A stretch of 64,000 nt of DNA. It comes from Haliscomenobacter sp. (GTDB lineage Bacteria > Bacteroidota > Bacteroidia > Chitinophagales > Saprospiraceae). The notes beneath the pieces are model-generated. The model saw only the letters and a list, made by a program, of their open reading frames with translations. It was not told where the DNA came from and ran no database searches. The DNA is taken from contig JADJHZ010000003.1 in the NCBI GenBank assembly GCA_016707205.1, forward strand, positions 124,001 through 188,000, in the 5' to 3' direction. The first letter of the stretch is position 1; each line of letters begins with the position of its first letter. Positions 44,751-51,447 of this stretch are shown here, one piece after another. The translations under genes were made by a program, and so were the position numbers.

Positions 44751-44942
44751 TTATCCTTCTTCCTCTTTCACAATCTCCTTCAACACGTACTTCCGGAAGT
44801 CTTCTCCGGAGGTAAAACAGCGGAATCCGGCCCCGCTGGCCAGCGCCAGGGTTTCGGCGCTTTCGTCAAGAAGGACGGCTACGGGTTCGCTCAATTCTTC
44901 CTGGAGGCCGTTTGGCCAGGCAATACTCCTGAAGGTAGGCAA
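44751..44942 (-). CDS. hypothetical 63-aa protein, possible gene fragment
   Basis: The frame runs from ATG 44942 to 44751. The C-terminal half (PVAVLLDESAETLALASGAGF) looks like the end of an alpha/beta domain. The right copy of the 23-bp repeat encodes its SAETLALASGAG segment, and the left copy at 41940 encodes GGNTLALASGAG in a second, shorter frame. This fits a gene cut by insertion of the enclosed module, but the evidence is thin. Confidence 0.3.
   Translation of the reverse strand: MPTFRSIAWPNGLQEELSEPVAVLLDESAETLALASGAGFRCFTSGEDFRKYVLKEIVKEEEG
44830..44852 (+). repeat. 23-bp direct repeat, right copy
   Basis: Identical to 41940-41962, same orientation, with palindromic centre CGCTGGCCAGCG. 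See the left copy. Confidence 0.7.
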
Positions 44943-45013
44943 ATTGGATTTGCATAGAAATGGTAGTTGTTTGAGACGGACCTTAAAACGAAGGTATTTC
45001 GAAAAAAGCCGGC

Positions 45014-45499
45014 CTAAACCGGCAGCTTGGCTTCTGCATCCACAGACCGCAATACCTTCATTGGATCCACCACCGGGAGAATGATCCCCTCGAATGGGGT
45101 TCCTTGCGTTCGTTCATAAAGGATGCCCCGGGCGGTTGAAATGCACAGGCCTAATAGCGTAGCGGCGAGTATATCAAGGACCTGGATTTCTGCGTCTTCT
45201 CTGGACAAAAAAACCTCCAGATTCTCCACTTCCAGGACAAAGTCCAGGTGGTAGGATGCGGTCAACCCTAAAGGCTTTTTTTCCTGATCCAAACCCTCAA
45301 AATAAAAGCCGACACCCAGCAAGCAACGCTTTTCTCCAAAATGGAATCGGAAATTATGGCTGATAGTAAAGGAAATATGCGCCGGTTTCCTGGGGTTGCC
45401 GAGGAAGGCATCTGAGGCGCCTAAAGACCCTTTGAGCAAACGAATGGACAGCAGATGGATCTTTTCGGGCACAACCAATGGGGGAATCTGCAGGCTCAT
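45014..45499 (-). CDS. SecB-like chaperone of a toxin-antitoxin-chaperone module
   Basis: 161 aa. The first 40 residues (IPPLVVPEKIHLLSIRLLKG) form the edge strands of the SecB fold. The strongest match is the C-terminal part: LGLCISTARGILYERTQGTPFEGIILPVVDPMKVL, which corresponds to the SecB helix and loop (STRGIIF..TxGTxFxGxILPxxxP). SecB-like proteins encoded next to HigBA pairs protect the unstable antitoxin from aggregation (TAC modules, e.g. Rv1955-Rv1957 of M. tuberculosis). It follows the antitoxin gene directly, with an ATG that would overlap the antitoxin stop as ATGA if a one-base error upstream is corrected. Confidence 0.8.
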   Translation of the reverse strand: MSLQIPPLVVPEKIHLLSIRLLKGSLGASDAFLGNPRKPAHISFTISHNFRFHFGEKRCLLGVGFYFEGLDQEKKPLGLTASYHLDFVLEVENLEVFLSREDAEIQVLDILAATLLGLCISTARGILYERTQGTPFEGIILPVVDPMKVLRSVDAEAKLPV

Positions 45500-45899
45500 G
45501 CGGCAAGGGTTTTTCTCTGCTATCCGGCGATTCGGAAAATTTTATCGACGGACTAAAGCCGATTGTCCTGAAATCCATTTTTTGGACATCCGGAAAGGTA
45601 GTGGCGGTTCCGGAATACCCCCGCACTTCTTTTTCTGCGTAAGCTTCCAAGTCTTCGAACGCCAGCACCGGCGCCTTGCCGATCGCAATGGAAAGGGTTA
45701 CCAATTTAGACAGTCGGTGGTCGAAATTGCCGCTGAGTACCTGGGAGACATACCCTTTGGAAACGCCGAGTTGTTTGGCAAATTGACTCCTCGTCATTCC
45801 GTTTTCGGTTAGGTAATCTTCAACGGCATTAAAGAGATCGTTTTGGGTTTTAGAAACCCAGTAGGTTTCCGTATGCAGGAGTTCGTGGTAGGTTTTCAT
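45354..45899 (-). CDS. XRE/HigA-like antitoxin of the TAC module, probable frameshift near its end
   Basis: Start at ATG 45899 (MKTYHELLHTETYW). Residues 12-75 form the helix-turn-helix (NGMTRSQFAKQLGVSKGYVSQVLSGNFDHRLSKLVTLSIAIG). After FSESPDSRE the frame runs 145 bp into the SecB-like gene with an unnatural Pro/Arg-rich tail. Adding one A to the A5 run (T5 at 45510-45514 on the plus strand) gives REKTLAA and a TGA at 45498-45496 that overlaps the next ATG. That version is 134 aa with a ~55-residue tail, which would be the chaperone-addiction segment. The HTH call is firm; the frameshift is inferred. Confidence 0.78.
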   Translation of the reverse strand: MKTYHELLHTETYWVSKTQNDLFNAVEDYLTENGMTRSQFAKQLGVSKGYVSQVLSGNFDHRLSKLVTLSIAIGKAPVLAFEDLEAYAEKEVRGYSGTATTFPDVQKMDFRTIGFSPSIKFSESPDSREKPLPHEPADSPIGCARKDPSAVHSFAQRVFRRLRCLPRQPQETGAYFLYYQP

Positions 45900-45931
45900 G
45901 GCTTTTGCTTTATGCGTCAACAACAAGGGCT

Positions 45932-46342
45932 TCATGTTTTCGATTCAAAGTAGGCGCGCTTTATCGCCCGCATTTCTTGTATGGTTTTTCCCTGCGTTTT
46001 CTCTGTTTTCACTTCACCCAGTACGATGATTTTCCCTTTTTCAATATCCTCAAAAAGGTAGACCCTAAGCTGTTTGGCTCGGATCTCATAATCTGGCCAG
46101 GGGTCATGCCTGTCGCGGTGCTTCAATTCCTGGAATTGTTGCGTAGGAACGCGCGTTCCATTCGATAAATGAACAATGATCGTGTGCATCTTGTCCAGAG
46201 CCTGCTTTTGATTCCCACTGGATTGCATCTTCGCCGAAAATGCATCGAAGGGGCATTTTCCATCAATGCTCAATTTGAAAAACGCCACTTCCGGGTTTGG
46301 GGGCAATTCGCGCTCCAGCTTTACAAGCTCAAATTTAGCCAT
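45932..46342 (-). CDS. HigB/RelE-like toxin of the TAC module
   Basis: 136 aa, first gene of the three-gene unit, 32 bp ahead of the antitoxin. It has the compact basic alpha/beta character of RelE/HigB mRNA interferases, with the strand-rich C-terminal half YEIRAKQLRVYLFEDIEKGKIIVLG and a closing helix (TIQEMRAIKRAYFES). It is close in length to HigB toxins associated with SecB-like chaperones. Individual catalytic residues cannot be assigned with confidence. The order toxin-antitoxin-chaperone matches known TAC loci. Confidence 0.72.
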   Translation of the reverse strand: MAKFELVKLERELPPNPEVAFFKLSIDGKCPFDAFSAKMQSSGNQKQALDKMHTIIVHLSNGTRVPTQQFQELKHRDRHDPWPDYEIRAKQLRVYLFEDIEKGKIIVLGEVKTEKTQGKTIQEMRAIKRAYFESKT

Positions 46343-46367
46343 AAGGTTTAGTTATTGCTAAACTTTA
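46342..46367 (-). promoter_or_regulatory. operator-like palindrome at the toxin start codon
   Basis: On the plus strand TAAGGTTTAG / CTAAACTTTA form 10-bp arms (one G-T mismatch) around TTATTG; the perfect core GTTTAG-N6-CTAAAC is 46346-46363. It ends at the toxin ATG (46342), as expected for an autoregulatory site of the HTH antitoxin. Binding is inferred. Confidence 0.6.
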
Positions 46368-46428
46368 ACAAAAAAAATCTTAAAAACCAGATGCGCTGCT
46401 TGATCAGTCAGGCCAGCGGTCCATTTCT

Positions 46429-46833
46429 TCAACCAAACTTCACGTCCGAGTTGTTCAGCAGGATGATTACGCCGGAAACCAGGCGGATGAAGGGAGCGAT
46501 CTTTGCCAAAATTTTACCCATCTTTCGAATTTGGGCAATCATGGATAAGGGAAGCGGTTTATCTTTTTTCTTTGCCATCTTAAGGTATTCGGAAAGATGC
46601 AAAGCTAAATTGCAAACTTCATCCAGGTCCGATTCAATTTGATCGTAGTAATCTGTTTTAGAAAGGACCTTATGTACCCGGTTAACAAAAATGTTCACCT
46701 CATGAAGAAAAAGAGAATCCACTTGCTCCAGATGTCTTAATTCTTTAGCAACTTCTTCTATCGTCTTTCCAGAAAACGCTTTTTTCGAAGTCGTTATCTG
46801 GAGATTGATTTTCCTAAGTTGATCAACAGTCAT
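46429..46833 (-). CDS. small helical protein with C-terminal membrane segment, partner of the EAD11 protein
   Basis: 134 aa. Mostly helical and charged (KKAFSGKTIEEVAKELRHLEQVDSLFLHEVNIF), then a hydrophobic C-terminal helix (MGKILAKIAPFIRLVSGVIILL). No known family recognised. It follows the EAD11-domain gene by 9 bp, so the two are almost surely co-transcribed. A soluble sensor/adaptor next to a small membrane-anchored protein is the layout of many toxic-effector systems, where the small protein disrupts the membrane; that role here is speculation. Confidence 0.6.
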   Translation of the reverse strand: MTVDQLRKINLQITTSKKAFSGKTIEEVAKELRHLEQVDSLFLHEVNIFVNRVHKVLSKTDYYDQIESDLDEVCNLALHLSEYLKMAKKKDKPLPLSMIAQIRKMGKILAKIAPFIRLVSGVIILLNNSDVKFG

Positions 46834-46842
46834 TAAAAATCA

Positions 46843-47571
46843 TCATTTCACAGATAGTTTTTTAATGGTCCTGGCAATATCATGCTCTAACATCTCCAAG
46901 GGTCTTTGAAAATAAGGTGCTACGTTGCTCCGAATGTATTCAGAAGCATCAAACTCGTTTTTCGATCTTCTTTCCTGAGAAATCTCCATCAAAAACCCGT
47001 TCGCTTGGGTCCTTAGTGCTTTTATACTCGACACAAGCGCCGAATCCGCATAGTCCTCTCCCCACCGGTTTTCCTTTAGCTTCAATTCCTTATCCAGATC
47101 CACTAATATTCCGATCAGATCTGGCAAATAATGGCTGTTTGTAGGCAACTCGTTTATCTTTCTTCTGGATCGCTGTACCTTCTCCAAAAAGTTGGCGACC
47201 AGGCCCAATTCTGTTTTTTCCAGCCCTTTGAGATCGTCGCGGCGGCCAATCGTATGGAACATCTCTTTGTCTTTTTTGCTTGAATCGGTATTCGAATTGC
47301 TTTTTTTTTCAAGACCCGGGTCCTCTTTAACTAAACTATCTATGAATTTTAATACTGCATTGTTAATCCTATTTATGCATGCAATATATTCGTCATTTGC
47401 AATTAAGTGCTGAATGCCCTGCCCTTCAATAAATCGATACTCTCTCTCCAAAATGACGAGGTCGTTTTCTTTTTTCAAAGACAGTACCTTTCTCAGACGG
47501 TTGAACACCTGAGGTAAGTCCCCTTGAATGACCAAATCTTTCAACTCCTCCCTTTCCTGATTCGATAGCAA
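46843..47571 (-). CDS. protein with N-terminal effector-associated domain (EAD11-like)
   Basis: 242 aa, starting with TTG at 47571 (no in-frame ATG near the domain start). Residues 3-85 resemble effector-associated domain 11: EELKDLVIQGDLPQVFNRL, ILEREYRFIEGQGIQHL and EYIACINRINNAVLKFIDSL. EADs are small death-fold-like adaptors that couple prokaryotic conflict-system components. A Ser/Lys-rich linker (about 88-112) leads to an uncharacterised helical C-terminal domain (about 115-242; LGLVANFLEKVQRSRRKINEL, DLIGILVDLDKEL, FQRPLEMLEHDIARTIKKL). No nucleotide-binding or protease motif is seen. The gene sits between the TAC module and hsdM in the defence island. Confidence 0.65.
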   Translation of the reverse strand: MLSNQEREELKDLVIQGDLPQVFNRLRKVLSLKKENDLVILEREYRFIEGQGIQHLIANDEYIACINRINNAVLKFIDSLVKEDPGLEKKSNSNTDSSKKDKEMFHTIGRRDDLKGLEKTELGLVANFLEKVQRSRRKINELPTNSHYLPDLIGILVDLDKELKLKENRWGEDYADSALVSSIKALRTQANGFLMEISQERRSKNEFDASEYIRSNVAPYFQRPLEMLEHDIARTIKKLSVK

Positions 47572-47685
47572 ATTACAACATTTGTTTTATTTAAAAAATA
47601 TTTAAAACAATTTTTTTTATAAAAAAACTTGGGACGCCCTTTCGAAGCCTTCAGAAGCGCTGCCCTTTTCCGGTCCACCTCCTTA

Positions 47686-49290
47686 TTAAGGCACCGGCGG
47701 CAACCCAAGCTCCCTAAGAAACGCGTTGTGCCTGTCGGCGGCTTCCCGGGCTTTTTTGTCCAGGTGCATCAGCTCCTCGTGTATGGCTTGGAGGTCGATT
47801 TCCTCCTCGGTTTGCGCGGTGCTGACGTAGCGGGAAATATTCAGGTTGTAGTCGTTTTGCGCGATCTCCTCCATGGAGACGCGGCGGGAGTAGCGGTCTT
47901 CTTCTTTTCGGTACCGGTAGGTGTCGATGATCTTTTCAATGTGTTCGGGCAGCAGGGTGTTTTGGCGCTTTCCTTTTTCAAAGTGCCCGCTGGCATTGAT
48001 AAACAGCACATCGTCGGGCTTTTTGCACTTCTTCAGTACCAGGATGCTCACCGGAATGCCGGTGGAATAGAACAGGTTGGCGGGTAGCCCGATGACGGTG
48101 TCTATATTGCCGTCTTTCAGGAGTTTGGTGCGGATGCGCTCCTCGGCGCCGCCCCGAAACAGCACGCCATGGGGCAGAATGATGGCCATGGCGCCTTCCT
48201 TGCCCAGAAAATGGAACCCGTGCAGCAGGAACGCAAAGTCGGCGGCAGATTTGGGGGCGAGCCCGTAGCTTTTAAACCGGAAATCTTCGGCCATCGCTTC
48301 GGTGGGCTCCCAGCGGTAGCTGAAGGGCGGATTCGCGACGACGGCGTCGAATTCCTGTTTTCGGGCGGGGTTCATTTCCCGCAAAATATCCCACTCGTTC
48401 AGCAGGGTATCCCCGTGGTGGATGTCAAATTCCGTGTCCTTGACCCCGTGCAGCAGCATGTTCATGCGCGCGAGGTTGTAGGTGGTAATGTTTTTCTCCT
48501 GACCATAGATCTTTCCGATGCCGTTCGGGCCCATTTTCTTGCGCACATTCAGCAACAGCGATCCGGAGCCGCAGGTGAAATCGAGCACTTTTTCAATCTT
48601 TTTCCTTTTGCCGGAGCCTGGGTCCTGACTGTCGAGCGTGACGATTTCAGAGAGGATGGTGGAAATCTGCTGGGGCGTATAAAACTCGCCCGCCTTCTTG
48701 CCGCTTCCCGATGCAAATTGCCCGATGAGGTACTCGTAGGCGTCGCCCAGGATGTCGATGTCGGTGGAGAACTCCGCGATGCCCTCAGCGATTTTCTGGA
48801 TGATGGTGCACAGTTTGGCGTTGCGCTCGGTATAGTTTCTGCCGAGTTTTTCGGAGTTGAGGTTGATCTCCGAGAACAGGCCCTGAAAAGTGCTTTCGAA
48901 CGACTGGTTCTCAATGTACTTGAACCCCGCTTCCAGCGTGTGCAGCAACTCGCCATCCTGTACCCGTGCCTGCTCCGCTATGCTGCTCCACAAATGCGCC
49001 GGCTCGATGACGTAGTGCACTTTGCGGCGCATCTGCTTTTCAAATTCCGTTATGTCTTCGCGGTTGGCGGCATACCACAACGCCAACGGCGCGCGTTTGT
49101 CGTCCTCTTCCGTTTGGGGATAGTCCGGCCCCAGCTCCTTTCTGGCTGCCGATTCGTAGTTGTCGGACAGGTAGCGCAAAAACAGGAAGGAAAGCATGTA
49201 GTCGCGGAAGTCGTCCGCGTTCATCGCGCCCCGCAGTTTATCGGCGATAGCCCAGAGGGTTTTTCCTAGTTGGTGGTTTTGCTCGCTCAT
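47686..49290 (-). CDS. hsdM: type I restriction-modification system DNA methyltransferase subunit
   Basis: 534-aa N6-adenine methylase. N-terminal HsdM helical domain (LGKTLWAIADKLRGAMNADDFRDYML), SAM motif I FTCGSGSLL at 238-246, catalytic NPPF at 320-323, and GEFYTPQQI before motif I. Its ATG overlaps the hsdS stop as ATGA, so translation is coupled. Acts as HsdM2S1 for modification and with HsdR for restriction. Frame intact. Confidence 0.96.
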   Translation of the reverse strand: MSEQNHQLGKTLWAIADKLRGAMNADDFRDYMLSFLFLRYLSDNYESAARKELGPDYPQTEEDDKRAPLALWYAANREDITEFEKQMRRKVHYVIEPAHLWSSIAEQARVQDGELLHTLEAGFKYIENQSFESTFQGLFSEINLNSEKLGRNYTERNAKLCTIIQKIAEGIAEFSTDIDILGDAYEYLIGQFASGSGKKAGEFYTPQQISTILSEIVTLDSQDPGSGKRKKIEKVLDFTCGSGSLLLNVRKKMGPNGIGKIYGQEKNITTYNLARMNMLLHGVKDTEFDIHHGDTLLNEWDILREMNPARKQEFDAVVANPPFSYRWEPTEAMAEDFRFKSYGLAPKSAADFAFLLHGFHFLGKEGAMAIILPHGVLFRGGAEERIRTKLLKDGNIDTVIGLPANLFYSTGIPVSILVLKKCKKPDDVLFINASGHFEKGKRQNTLLPEHIEKIIDTYRYRKEEDRYSRRVSMEEIAQNDYNLNISRYVSTAQTEEEIDLQAIHEELMHLDKKAREAADRHNAFLRELGLPPVP

Positions 49291-50500
49291 AGCGTTTCGT
49301 GGTTTGGGTTGGGGAATAATTGCTGCATAAGCCCCTTCTTATGCATTTTCAGGGCTTCGAGTTTTTGGGTCTGCGTGGTGATGAGGTCGTCGAGGGAGGA
49401 GAGGGTGGCGGCGATTTTTTGTTGTTCTTTATTGCTTGGAAGGTAAGTGGGCATTTCCGTTATCATTGGCATTCTTACAGAATCAACAGAGTTTTTTGCA
49501 GTTAATTGCATAACTCTTTTGTTGAAGTGTTCGGAAAAATAATAGAATACAAACTTGCCAAAGACACTATTTTTGAAATTAAAAATACAATATACCCTTT
49601 GATGAAAATCAAATTTTCCATTGATGTAATGAAAATTCTTACCGACACCCACGCCATCCCCAGACGTTAAGATAGCTTCACCTTCATATGAGAATGAATT
49701 GATACGTTCAACAGTTTGTGACCTTACGAAAAACGGGTATAGCCCATTTTCCATTTTATTCTGGGTATCCTTGTTTCCGGTAGTAACTTCTGCAATTTCA
49801 GAGATATTTTTGTCCTCCCACTCCCCACTATCCTCAAACTCCCCAAACCGCACCCTCGGCGTCCGTTCTCCTTCTGCCGGGAAAAGGAGTTGCATCAGTC
49901 CTTTTTTATGGGTTTGGAGGGCTTTGATTTTTTGGCTTTGGGCGGCGATGAGGTCGTCGAGGGAGGAGAGGGTGGCGGCGATTTTTGTTGTTCGGGTAGA
50001 CTTGGAAAATATATTGGAGTGGCAAATAGATCTTTTGTGTCTACACTCAATGCTCCATGAGCACGAGCGCCTACTTCAATAAATTTTCTCAGCCAGTTAC
50101 CATGAATATTGTTGTCAAATGGATATTTCAAAAAATAAGGTGAAACAAGTTTATTATCCACTCGGAAACAGGTGAAAATACTATTGGGGACTGCCGCAAT
50201 CTCTTCATTTTCTAAAATTGCAATTTGGCCCTCGGGATATTGCTTTGTCGAGCTTTTATTGTATGCGAAGTCTCCTTTTTCTATTACATAATAATTCTTA
50301 TACGATTCACCGGCTATTTCTCTACCAAATTTCTCAATTTGTGAAACAAGACCTACTCCGGCAGTTATGCTCATCAGTTTGTAGCTCTTCCCGCCTGCTT
50401 TTTCGTTTATCAAGACAGCTACATCTCCAAGATTTTTTAAATCCCATTCTTCCCGAAACTCCGGAAACCGCAATTTTGGGGTCATTGTATTTTTGCTCAT
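49287..50500 (-). CDS. hsdS: type I restriction-modification specificity subunit, interrupted by a one-base frameshift
   Basis: Two target-recognition halves in different frames. The first (50500 to about 49985) has TRD1 starting TPKLRFPEFREEWDLKNLGD and ending PSLPEQQK; the second (about 49984 to 49287) has TRD2 starting RVRFGEFEDSGEWEDKNI and ending with the conserved EQQKIAATLSSLDDLI and GLMQQLFP. At the end of half one the run is A5 (T5 at 49982-49986, plus strand); A6, as in the equivalent place of half two, restores KIAATLSSLDDLIAAQSQKI and fuses both into a normal 404-aa HsdS. The linker regions form a 47/48-bp direct repeat. Without correction two half-subunits of ~202 aa would be made. 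Confidence 0.88.
49380..49427 (+). repeat. hsdS internal direct repeat, copy in TRD2 linker
   Basis: 48-bp sequence starting GATGAGGTCGTCGAGGGAGG and ending TTGTTGTTC, repeated at 49947-49993 with a single-base difference in the T run (T6 here, T5 there). It encodes the conserved EQQKIAATLSSLDDLI linker of each HsdS half and is a natural site for TRD recombination. Confidence 0.85.
49947..49993 (+). repeat. hsdS internal direct repeat, copy in TRD1 linker
   Basis: 47-bp partner of 49380-49427. The T run is one base shorter and this is exactly where the hsdS reading frame breaks. Confidence 0.85.
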
Positions 50501-50502
50501 TT

Positions 50503-50992
50503 GTCTGAACTGTGATTTTTATGATTTATGTGATGACTGTGATTTTTCAGAGTTCATCGTTTTAGTTTAAGCGTTTTGAATCATAGTAATCAAATGAATC
50601 ACATGAATCACAGTTCAGATACTTTTGGCTTTGCTCATTTGTCTGAACTGTGATTTTTTTGATTTATGTGATTTTTGTGATTGTTAGGGGTCTAGCATTA
50701 TCGTTTGGCATTGTACGCATCATAGTAATCAAATAAATCACATGAATCACAGTTCAGACAATTATGTGATTTTTTTAGAGTTCAGCATTTTAGTTTAAGC
50801 GCCTTGAATCATAGTAATCAAATAAATCACAAGAATCACAGTTCAGACAATTATGTGATTTTTTTAGAGTTCAGCATTTCAGTTTAAGCGCCTTGAATCA
50901 TAGCAATCAAATGAATCACATGAATCACAGTTCAGACATTTTGGTTGTACTCCAGGAATCAAAATAATCAAATAAATCACAAGAATCACAAC
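50503..50992. repeat. cluster of AATCACAGTTCAGAC-type direct and inverted repeats
   Basis: About 490 bp without a gene between hsdS and the GxxExxY gene. A ~44-bp unit (CATAGTAATCAAATGAATCA... ending ATCACAGTTCAGAC) occurs in one orientation near 50576-50619, 50720-50759, 50805-50848 and 50893-50937, with a partial copy at 50956-50990. Inverted copies (TCTGAACTGTGATTTTT) lie at 50503-50520 and 50642-50660. The middle holds an 89-bp tandem duplication (period measured from 50758 to 50847). Spacing is irregular, so this is not a CRISPR array. Confidence 0.8.
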
Positions 50993-51001
50993 AAACCCAG
51001 T

Positions 51002-51427
51002 TCATACATTTGGATTACCTTGATTTTTTTGCTTGAATTTTTTATTGGTTAATCTTTTGATTTCCAGACTTTTTGCTCCGAAGTTAATCAGCAGGCCGAC
51101 TTCCAGGTCGTAGGCTTCGAGGTAGTTGATGGCCTGGGCTAAATGCACGTCTTCCAATTGAATGATCGCTTTTAGTTCTACGGAAATCGCGTCGCCGACC
51201 AAAAAATCAACGCGTCTTGAGCCGATTTGCCGGTTTTTGTAATACACCGGCATCTCAAACTCCCTGCGGAAGTCAAGACCCTCGTCCTGCATTTCTATTT
51301 CCAGGGCTCTTTGGTAAATGACTTCCTGAAAGCCGTTGCCCAATGCGCTGTGCACTTTCATGGCGCAGCCAATGATTTTGGCCGTTAATTCCGAATGTTT
51401 GTATTGCTCGTTAATCATATAATTCAT
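51002..51427 (-). CDS. GxxExxY protein (PD-(D/E)XK nuclease-like)
   Basis: 141 aa. The namesake motif is GNGFQEVIYQRAL (about 31-43). The nuclease-like core follows: EFEMPVYYKNRQIGSRRVDFLVGDAISVELKAI, with D74/E83-x-K85 as candidate metal ligands, and LAQAINYLEAYDLEVGLLINFGAKSLEIKRL. GxxExxY proteins are widespread, often beside repeats or within other genes' operons; their function is unknown. Here it lies between hsdR (20 bp upstream) and a repeat field that separates it from hsdS, so it interrupts the hsd operon. Confidence 0.9.
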   Translation of the reverse strand: MNYMINEQYKHSELTAKIIGCAMKVHSALGNGFQEVIYQRALEIEMQDEGLDFRREFEMPVYYKNRQIGSRRVDFLVGDAISVELKAIIQLEDVHLAQAINYLEAYDLEVGLLINFGAKSLEIKRLTNKKFKQKNQGNPNV

Positions 51428-51447
51428 CCAGTTACCAAGATCAGGGT

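Noticed and set aside
50503..50992. Possible CRISPR array
   Set aside because: Units vary, occur in both orientations with irregular spacing, no unique equal-length spacers and no cas genes.
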